Shown here piece after piece: positions 1-6,879 of a stretch of 12,222 bases of DNA; position 1 is the first letter of the stretch, and each line of letters opens with the position of its first letter. The DNA comes from Beroe ovata (Eukaryota; Ctenophora; Nuda; Beroida; Beroidae): contig CAMPET010000155.1 in assembly GCA_946803715.1 (NCBI GenBank), forward strand, positions 95,094-107,315. The letters run 5' to 3'. A program made the translations under genes and the position numbers. The notes beneath the pieces are model-generated. The model had not been told where the DNA came from. It searched no databases and was given only the letters and a program-made list of their open reading frames with translations.

Positions 1-23
1 CACACACACACACACACACACAC
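1..23. repeat. (CA)n microsatellite
   Basis: The window opens in an uninterrupted CA dinucleotide run that continues off the left edge. It lies in the intron upstream of the first visible MAP2K exon. Confidence 0.95.
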
Positions 24-106
24 CGTGATTAGCGAGATGAATCGCGTCATTGTAATAATCAAATGGTGTAAGTACATGTATCACTTGGACTGTACAGAAA
101 TTGCAG

Positions 107-962
107 GACTGTCACTGCCGGGGACTCGACAGTGGAACCAGAAAACACCGATCCCAGACCTCCCATGGCCATATTTGAACTGCTCAACTATATCGTCAAT
201 GAGGTGACAATTTCACGCTTAATTGAAGTGTAATATTCATGCCATGCATTCGGCAAAGAATGTGTCAAGAATAGATCAACAAATTCCTGGAAGGAATTTT
301 GGTGTTAGTGTAACGCGCGGCGCGTTTAACATTGTGGTATCCGCATCAGTTTGTTAATTTCACGCGCGTTTCTGTGTGCGCGCGTGTTGCAGTGTAGTAC
401 ACGCAGAGCTGTGCTTCTTTGGGCCAAATTACAACCAAAATAACTGCTCTGAATCGAAATTCGAACAGAAGGTGCCTCTAATAAAGGCACTGTTTTGGCG
501 AGATTAATTCGGTAGAAAATGTCTAATGAACAACTTTTCAGAACCCTCCATCACTGCCAGCAGATGAGTCATTCTCGGAGCCGTTCAGGGAATTCATTTC
601 CAAATGGTGAGTCCGCCTACATTTTACATCTACTACCTATGTTATAACATAACCTATGTTATCATTTTTCATGGTAACTTTGGAGACAAAGTATGGCATA
701 CATCAATAATCCTATTTCTCTAATTATCAGCTTGGTGAAAGATCCTCAAACTAGAGCAGACATTGCAGATTTAGAGGTTTGTTTGCAATGCCAGTTCCCT
801 ACGACGACATATCTTGCTTATCTGATTGTTAGATCATTCTAACTATTCAATTTTGATCATAATAACTCCATCACGCTACCACAGGTACACCCGTTTTACT
901 CCATATCAAAGAATTCAGACGTTGATATGGCCGAGTTTGTGAAAGGGACAATTGCCCACTAG
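107..962 (+). CDS. MAP2K1: MAP kinase kinase, MEK1/2 type, 3' part of gene (C-terminal kinase lobe)
   Basis: Dual-specificity kinase that would phosphorylate ERK in the cytoplasmic Ras-Raf-MEK-ERK cascade. Four exons are visible: 107-203, 542-606, 731-776 and 885-962 (stop TAG 960-962). Phases agree at each junction, giving 94 residues. Exon 107-203 encodes the end of the proline-rich insert, then PRPPMAIFELLNYIVNE, very close to the MEK1/2 segment between kinase subdomains IX and X. The TG|C split codon joins FREFISKC to LVKDPQTRADI, the MEK subdomain XI signature. The last exon gives VHPFYSISKNSDVDMAEFV, matching the C-terminal docking (DVD) region. The protein stops earlier than vertebrate MEK1, without its Pro/Thr-rich tail. 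The catalytic loop and activation loop lie upstream, outside the window. The symbol denotes the MAP2K1/2 pro-orthologue; no canonical AATAAA follows the stop closely. The acceptor at 106 could instead be the AG near 97. Confidence 0.88.
312..326. repeat. CGCG-rich palindrome in MAP2K intron
   Basis: Seven-base arms AACGCGC and GCGCGTT flank a single G. It lies inside the 204-541 intron, one of several alternating CG/GC inverted repeats in non-coding parts of the window. Confidence 0.7.
361..386. repeat. CGCG-rich inverted repeat in MAP2K intron
   Basis: Eight-base arms CACGCGCG (361-368) and CGCGCGTG (379-386) flank a 10-base loop. Same intron and same type as the palindrome at 312-326. Confidence 0.75.
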
Positions 963-2050
963 TGCAGCCAAATCAATAGAATATGTAAAACTCAATGCTA
1001 CCCCCTATTGGCGTGATATAAAATAGTCATATCATGAAGACACGGGACAGGGACGAAGGATGATCACAGTGCGCGCGCGCGGAGTGAATGAAGAAGTAAA
1101 GTGGCACCACATTTTGTTTTATGATATGTTCTCTGGTGCCGCCTATTCTAACACGCGATAGTGTGACTTTTGTTATTTACACACTTGGTAATGGAGATGA
1201 TACATTGTTCCTCGAGCTGTTTGTTAAATATATTATTATCCACGTTAGTCATCTTGAGGCAGCAGGGACTTAAAACGAGACGAATGAGCCGGTATTTTTG
1301 AGAGCTCGAGACTTTAGTTCTTACACACAATTAATCCTTGAGTTTACATCAATTATATTTTTCCTAAATTCTCTCATTTTCTGTTTCGCGTGAATTGAGC
1401 AATGGTTGCCAACAAGTAATGACTGTTTTAAAAGGCCAGGGAGGTCCAGGAATTCATGTGATGAACCGATGATAAATGATAATATGTTGATGATCTTTTT
1501 GTAGATCTCGAAATGGTACGCCGTGCAGATGGTTTGAAACATTGAACATAATCTAATCTTTGTCTACTTGGCGAGATTTGGGTGATATTGTCAAGGCGGT
1601 AAAATCTGATGGCAAAAGACTGTGATTAAACTTGAGATGGGGAGGGACATAATTCTCTTCACAGATAGAGCATTCTTTTTCTCTTTTAATTTTTGCTGAG
1701 CTTAGAATTAGATATTTTAGGTTCAATTCGTTTTCACGGTTTTGGATTTTCGTCTGCATGGGTTAAAGTTATGATGTATTTAGGTGTAAATTGAATTTAA
1801 ACCTATAGGCATAGTTATGCGATAAATTTGATTGAAATTTAAACTCTCATGACCCCTTGCCATAATATGATGAAGTGGATAAAAATGCACCAAAGGACTG
1901 TAATTTATTTGTTATCAAGTTTAAATTTTCTGTGACTATCAACTCTTGCGTTTTACTTCTTCTGAACTGAACGGTTCGAAAAAAATCTCGAATATATACG
2001 AAATATAATGATATTGATCAGAAAATATGAATCACAGCATGGTTAATTAA
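963..2050. other. Intergenic, no recognisable gene
   Basis: This AT-rich stretch downstream of the MAP2K stop contains only short open frames on both strands, with no recognisable domain and no convincing exon chain. A (GC)5 run lies at 1071-1080. A possible variant poly(A) signal (TATAAA-like, near 1017) could end the MAP2K transcript, but it is weak. Confidence 0.6.
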
Positions 2051-2075
2051 GAGGGTGACACGGAAAAATAAAAAT

Positions 2076-2113
2076 TGAACCTCCTGATCCATACACGTGG
2101 ATCACTGGGTTCA
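2076..2113. repeat. Interrupted inverted repeat
   Basis: TGAACC (2076-2081) pairs with GGTTCA (2108-2113). Inside it, TGATCCA (2085-2091) pairs with TGGATCA (2098-2104) around a 6-base loop. A related string, TGACCCTCC, recurs twice in the next 90 bases, so this may be the remnant of a small non-autonomous repeat. No target-site duplication was identified. Confidence 0.55.
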
Positions 2114-2550
2114 CCTGAGGTGACCCTCCAGATCTTCGTGGCGCTTCTCAAGGGTCGAGCTGGATTTGAGTGACCCTCCTACTGATCCACTTTCTATCAG
2201 TATCATGATATCCAACTGAAAGTGAAACTTCTCTAAAGTCATCAGGCCATAGGATGAGAGAGCAAGATTAAAAGTACAACACAAATACACAGATTTAGAG
2301 ATGGCCAGAGCTGTTGAAATGCTAATTATAATTTTCCGTTGGCTTTTCCTGGTTTAAAATGCGCCCACCTTTTTATCAGTATCACGTAAGATATGTATTA
2401 GGTTAACGTTACGTTGACTTTAGTTTAGCTTTAAAACAATCGTGCCTAGTAGTAGTTCAGTATTTCCAGCTTCGTTATATCAATATCAATATGTTCTTGT
2501 GTAAACATTGTTACACACACCCACACACAAGCATACACAAATATCGAGTA

Positions 2551-2632
2551 CGACTTGTTCAACATGCTGTGCAGTGTACACTGTGTACATTGTACACTGC
2601 TCTGTACAGTGTACAGCATGTTGAACAAGTCG
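2551..2632. repeat. Long near-perfect hairpin (possible structured RNA or MITE core)
   Basis: A perfect 20-base arm at 2551-2570 is the reverse complement of 2613-2632; the flanking pair 2550/2633 extends it to 21. Inside, 2571-2580 is the exact reverse complement of 2591-2600 with a 10-base loop. The remaining 12 bases (2601-2612) form a one-sided bulge containing the 8-base palindrome CTGTACAG. The whole is an 82-base stem-loop with about 30 paired bases, built partly from TGTACA-like units. Size and form would suit a pre-microRNA or the folded core of a miniature inverted-repeat element. Nothing in the sequence shows transcription. Confidence 0.75.
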
Positions 2633-3190
2633 TTGAAACCATGGGTTCTGCAGTGACTGTACAGCAAGGATCTTCACCGTGTTCACCAGGCACATGTTAC
2701 CAGTTACCACTCTACGTTGACTTTAAAGTCGAATTTAAATTTAAAGGTCTCGTTAAAACAAAATGTTTCCTTGTGTTCGACAACAGGTACCTCCAGCGGC
2801 CGTGTCTCGTAAGTGTTTCACAGATTATCCAAGGATGACAATCTCGTTAGCCAGAGCTACACTTAAACCACTGTGTGTTTCCTCATCCTCTTTTACCCTA
2901 TTATTCCTAAATATGAAGATCAAACTTGGCAGCAGCGATTATGAGCATTTTCTCGCGCCACCTTGCCAATGTTACTAGTGTGTAACTGCTATAAGATCAT
3001 TGTGACGCACTTTAATTGTGAGCAGCACTACAAAATCGGTATTCTCTCTCTCCATTATTTCGAGCAAACGCCATCTTTCTGCTGCTTTCAATCAACCTGT
3101 ATTGCTCAAAGTCAAATTTACCCGGTCATTTGAAGCTTGCAAAATACATCCCTGCTGCTAGTGCTTCACGAATCTATTGAAATTGTACCT
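2633..3190. other. Intergenic / possible upstream region of PB1-ZZ gene
   Basis: There is no recognisable protein. An ATG in good context at 2641 opens a frame of about 65 codons with no family resemblance. The 3' end of this stretch probably contains the promoter or 5'UTR of the PB1-ZZ gene, given the YY1-type site at 3069. Confidence 0.5.
3069..3077 (-). promoter_or_regulatory. YY1/Pho-type motif
   Basis: CGCCATCTT is the reverse complement of AAGATGGCG, the core YY1/Pho consensus often found near metazoan transcription starts. It lies about 165 bases upstream of the ATG at 3242. A 9-base match can occur by chance, so this is only suggestive. Confidence 0.3.
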
Positions 3191-3220
3191 CTATTTACGT
3201 GTATTTACGTGTATTTGCGT
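3191..3220. repeat. Three tandem 10-base repeats upstream of PB1-ZZ start
   Basis: Three consecutive decamers read (C/G)TATTTACGT, GTATTTACGT and GTATTTGCGT. They end 21 bases before the ATG at 3242. GTAAATA on the reverse strand resembles a forkhead site, but function is unproven. Confidence 0.6.
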
Positions 3221-3241
3221 GGTTTTTTGTCTGTCGATAGC

Positions 3242-5234
3242 ATGTTGAGGAGTAAAAGCACGAAGTCCCAGTTGAAACCATCGTCCAAGACGAGACAAGC
3301 ACCTCAAGCACCGAGGTACTATTACTATCTCTGTTTTAGCTGGCCGGAGACTTCGTTACGGTTAATTGCATATCAGCGGACTATGCGGTCTAGCATCGCT
3401 CGAAAATAACTATAGATATGATCATGGTGAGGGAGGCCGAGTTGAAACATGCCGCGTGTTCACTGGACATTGCACAGGGTGGAAGTGACGGTGAAAGTGT
3501 ACTTCCAACAGAACTGGCGGAGAGACGTGAGAGTGTTCCAAACCGAGAACAGGGCCGATTTCAGGAAATTCGCAAAACAGATAAAACAAGTGCTCCGTTT
3601 GCGGGACAACGACAACATCGTGATAAAATGGCAAGGTTTTAACAATAACTGCATGCCTATTACTATTAGGGTTAGGTTCTCTTTGTCGAGTCATGTCGAT
3701 CACACCTTTCAACCTCGTGCAACCGATATCACTTGAAAACAGTCTATAATAAGTGATGAGCAAGTTATGACTGATCCAGTGACAAGCCACGACCAATGAA
3801 ATTTAACAGCATGACGGTACCACACATGAATATGATATTGATAACCAGGTAATACTCAACCTGTACCTATCAGACACGACAGGTGACCTGATAACGGTGT
3901 CAAGTGATTCCGAAATGCAGCTCGCTACGAAGAACATTCGACATCTTGACACCCTCAATATCTGTGTACAACGTGAGTCAATAATCTCACAGCTCTCATC
4001 TCAAAGCTCTGGGTTCATTGTGAAACCTCGGAAAATCTTCCAAATTTCTCCAAGTCAACAACATTTGAAATTAGATTTAGCGCATTGTCATACTTGGAGA
4101 TAGTTCATCTGTGACTGTCGACAGTTTTTCAAATTCCCCTTTTTCTCGAATCCACCTCCTTGTCTTGCAGTACTAGAAGAGGTGTCAATGCCGACGCTAT
4201 GTGACAAATGTGACCAGACCATCATTTGTACAATCCGATACAAGTGTGACGTGTGTGTCAACTTTGTGTGCTGTGTCAAGTGCTATCAAACTGCCAGGGA
4301 TAGTGAGTTTTGGTGCTCCTCTAAGTTTATTAATCCCACCACAGAGTGAAATATGATTAAATCAGACAATTTCACAGACTGTGTGAATTCATATAACAAA
4401 GTGACTCTGAATATCTATCACCCAGCCCAGTACCTCTCCACAGAACGGTCAATACACGAGCATGAGTTGTACAAGGAGAAGTTCCCGTGTTACTGCCCCA
4501 TGCACAGGACCACAGAGACTGATGTGCAGACCTTCCCCCGTGGAGACGAGAGATCCCACCCATCCGGGGTGATGTCAGCCGGTCCTTACCACACCACAGG
4601 TTTGTGACGGGGTGCGCGGCCAGTGTGCAAGTTGGGTGCGGTCGTACTTGGTGGAGCAGGAAATGGGTCTTGTCCAATTCACACTCACCAGGCCAAGATA
4701 AGCTTTATCACACTTGAACACAAGTGCAATATAAACAGGGGCAGCAACTGACACGAGAATGTTGCTGGCTGATCGGAGACCGAGCTGCTCGACTCACCGG
4801 CCGCATGTTACGAGTGGTAACCACGTTACAGGGGGTAACACCACCACCACCCCGTGTATAGGTGGAGGGAGGAGTGTTCACGATATAATGATGCAGGGAC
4901 TGACACCCACCTCGCCAAGTTACGATGACATTGTACCGGAGGAGCACAACTACAGATCAGCCGAGAGAAGTGAGGTGAGACAGTGCGCAGTGCAGTCTCC
5001 ACCTCGCATCAAATAGAAAATCTTCATGAAACACAAGTTTCCCTCAGCTGTAACCGACTCCTTCATCAAATCAAATTCTCCCCAATTCGTCAATTTCAGA
5101 TGGTGTGCGGACCTCAGGGCGAGACGTACAATCAACAGCGCATGTCGGTGTTCCATTCTTCGGAGTCGGGAGTGGTAGCTATCCGAGCAAGACGGTCTCA
5201 CGAGACGAGGAGCAAGTGTAATCAGCTGGGATGA
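3242..5234 (+). CDS. PB1-ZZ domain protein, SQSTM1/NBR1-like, no UBA seen
   Basis: Probable scaffold or selective-autophagy adaptor. Model: exons 3242-3315, 3478-3635, 3874-3972, 4171-4302, 4444-4599, 4739-4974 and 5100-5234, all phases consistent, 329 aa. Residues about 25-110 form a PB1 domain: VEVTVKVYF with the basic-cluster lysine in strand 1, then an OPCA-type acidic loop, WQDTTGDLITVSSDSE. Residues 121-163 form a ZZ zinc finger with Cys pairs 121/124, 136/139 and 145/148, the RYKC core, and His159/His161 (HxH rather than the usual HxxH). Tyr268-Asp-Asp-Ile271, followed by VPEE (codons from 4921), fits an LC3-interacting motif. A UBA domain, normal at the C-terminus of p62 and NBR1, is not visible; the tail is basic and of low complexity. 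Alternative start: ATG 3449 with an in-frame stop just upstream, reading through the 3478 acceptor (314 aa). An in-frame alternative acceptor near 4376 would insert about 23 residues before the ZZ histidines. Confidence 0.72.
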
Positions 5235-5260
5235 TCACCGTCCCATTGATCATGATGAGA

Positions 5261-5362
5261 CACGTGTGTTACCATGTGATAAGATATGACTGTCAGTGTT
5301 ACCATGTGCAGAGACACGTGTCCGAGGTGTTGAGACGCGTCTAAGAGGTGTTGCAACACGTG
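5261..5362. promoter_or_regulatory. Cluster of three CACGTG E-boxes and 10-base palindromes
   Basis: CACGTG occurs at 5261, 5315 and 5357. The middle one is centred in the perfect palindrome GACACGTGTC (5313-5322), and a second perfect palindrome, AGACGCGTCT, sits at 5333-5342. The string GAGGTGTTG is repeated between them. The cluster lies just downstream of the PB1-ZZ stop. It could be a degenerate tandem repeat rather than a regulatory array. Confidence 0.4.
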
Positions 5363-5835
5363 TATTCCCCGTGTAACTATGCTATTGTTAAATGGAGATG
5401 AGTAGTGTGAATAGTGTGTTTGAGTGAAAAATATATGGATAAGGTATTGTTTACCTCACGCAACGAGGAACATGTGTCGAAGCGAAACGATATGGATTTG
5501 GAATATTGATGACATTGTAAACCTGTCATTCAGCTTTTATTTGACAGCACTTAGTTTTAGTCCAGCGTTTTAGTCCAGTAGTAGATTATCAACTGCACCT
5601 GATATTGTCATACCCAAACATACACTGACACTTGACAGTCACATACAAAGTGACAGTGGCATTCACTGACAGACAAACATACTGAGACTTGACAGACAGA
5701 CAGAGTCAGACACACATACATACAGTGATACACACACTACTAATTACTGGTAAGTTGGTGGTCATGACAACAGCAAGACTGGTCACTGGAGGAACACTTT
5801 ACCCGTGATAGTGGATAGTAGAGAACCACGGCTGT
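5363..5835. other. Convergent intergenic spacer, partly low complexity
   Basis: This lies between the 3' ends of the PB1-ZZ gene (+) and CENPS (-). No coding exon was recognised. Positions about 5625-5745 are rich in CTGACA, GACAGACA and ACACATACA strings, a degenerate short tandem repeat. Confidence 0.6.
5536..5541 (-). terminator. Possible poly(A) signal of CENPS
   Basis: TTTATT on the plus strand reads AATAAA on the minus strand, about 295 bases downstream of the CENPS stop codon. It is the nearest canonical hexamer I found on that strand. The cleavage site cannot be located from sequence alone. Confidence 0.4.
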
Positions 5836-6594
5836 TCAGGTGGTATCTGATTTGTGTTTAGACTTCCTCTTGCTAGCCCCTGGTAAAGTGTCCTGTACCT
5901 CTCTCAACGCGTCCGTGAGAGAGGGATTCCTCCTGGCACATAGCATGACGTCATCACCGTTAATTGTACTCCTGTAACATGGTGTGAGTGTTGAGTATTG
6001 GGGGAAAGTTTTCATTGGATCGCTTTACTTACTATTCCTAAATGCTGTAGTACAGATTGGAAGAAACGCCAAACCAATTGGTACTCAAGCATCATTTAGA
6101 GCTCCTAGGCCATTTTGGATTCTTAAGTGAGACAAACAAGGAGCAAATCTCAGTTTTACCTCTTGGCGTGCTGAGCAAAACACTCCAAATCATGTGACAT
6201 CATCTCTGCTTGTCGTAGTGACAGTTCTGTCAGCAGGGCAACTGATTCCTTCGAAACCGTCATTGGTGACTTTTGGCACGCTTCCATGATCCCATAGTGC
6301 AATGCAGCTCGCAACCTAGATGAGGAAATTAGTTTCGGATACGGAGAAAAATGAATGTGCATAAAACGAGAAAATTTTTCAAAAGTTGAGGGCGCACACG
6401 GAGTTGAACCATGGACCTATCGATCTGCAGTCGATTGCTCTACCACTGAGCTATACACCCGCTGACAAAATAACAATTCAGCGCGCTATATTTACAACGC
6501 GCGTTCGAGGATCATTGTGCTTTCTTGTACTCACAATGCTTATATTGTATGGTATACCCATTACCCACCTTTTTTCATCTGAACTATTCTCCAT
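5836..6594 (-). CDS. CENPS: Centromere protein S / MHF1 (histone-fold DNA-binding protein)
   Basis: CENP-S pairs with CENP-X as a histone-fold tetramer that joins the constitutive centromere network (CENP-T-W-S-X) and, as MHF1-MHF2, helps FANCM bind branched DNA. Three exons: 6569-6594 (MENSSDEK plus a split Arg), 6160-6315 and 5836-5971, stop TGA 5838-5836. Phases agree (AG|G at both junctions) and give 105 aa; human CENPS is 138. Diagnostic segments are RLRAALHYG near the N-terminus, SLRQAEMMSHDLECFAQHAKR (ends residue 61) and STINGDDVMLCARRNPSL, aligned with the histone-fold helices and the TINTEDVKLLARR region of vertebrate CENPS. The C-terminus is a short basic tail (KRKSKHK), as in the family. 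The first coding exon is only 26 bases long, and its ATG lies 285 bases from the ARMT1 stop. Intron 1 (6316-6568) contains a tRNA-Cys gene. Exon 1 is chosen by phase and acidic composition, so it is the least certain part. Confidence 0.87.
6381..6384 (-). terminator. Pol III T4 terminator of tRNA-Cys
   Basis: Four Ts on the minus strand start five bases after the discriminator base, the minimal RNA polymerase III stop. Confidence 0.75.
6389..6460 (-). tRNA. tRNA-Cys (anticodon GCA)
   Basis: 72 bases fold into a complete cloverleaf. The acceptor stem GGGTGTA pairs with TGCGCCC (two G-T wobbles). The D stem is GCTC/GAGC with G18-G19; the anticodon stem is ATCGA/TCGAT with loop CTGCAGA, reading anticodon GCA; the T arm is CATGG-TTCAACT-CCGTG. 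T8, A14, T33, T54, T55, C56 and A58 are all present. The discriminator base is U73, the identity base of tRNA-Cys. The A box (TAGCTCAGTGG) and B box (GGTTCAACTCC) promoters are intact, and no intron is present. It is nested in CENPS intron 1, same strand. CCA is not encoded. Confidence 0.96.
6481..6504. repeat. CGCG-rich inverted repeat in CENPS intron 1
   Basis: GCGCGC (6481-6486) and the palindrome ACGCGCGT (6497-6504) sit just upstream of the tRNA gene. They belong to the same class as the CG hairpins in the MAP2K and HCF introns. Confidence 0.5.
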
Positions 6595-6879
6595 GATATA
6601 CAGCTTGTATTGTCAATCAAAACATTGCCATACGTCCTGTAATTGTATTGAAATATGATACTGCTGTACACATGTACCTATAATAGGGAAAGTATCAATA
6701 CGTCTTGACGACGAGAAAATATGTTTTGGTCTTCAATGTGTTTTGTTTTGGACAATCATAAAAAACGCTACTGAATGAAACATCAGTTGATAAACTCTTC
6801 TAACAAGTTAATCTATATACAGACACGACATTTGGCTTGTTGAAAACCCAAACAAGATCTACATCCACCGCATTCCTCA

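Noticed and set aside
1553-1759. Minus-strand frame with a CSICEENY string suggesting a RING/zinc-finger start
   Set aside because: Only one Cys pair followed by no further metal ligands, in AT-rich sequence without a partner exon; treated as chance.
2491-2838. 115-codon open frame over the 2551-2632 hairpin
   Set aside because: Its apparent internal peptide repeat comes from the DNA palindrome. No domain, and splice signals do not connect it to the PB1-ZZ gene.
3822-3847. A possible mini-exon ending in DIDNQ before the GDLITV part of the PB1 domain
   Set aside because: No phase lets it join the next exon without a stop, whereas the acceptor at 3873 joins directly and supplies the expected OPCA acidic residues.
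4708-4947. Minus-strand frame opposite the LIR exon
   Set aside because: Antisense shadow of the 4739-4974 exon, with no similarity and no splice partners.
5637-5735. Repetitive CTGACA/GACAGACA stretch as a possible CRISPR-like array
   Set aside because: Units are short, irregular and without constant spacers; this is degenerate simple-sequence DNA in a eukaryotic spacer.
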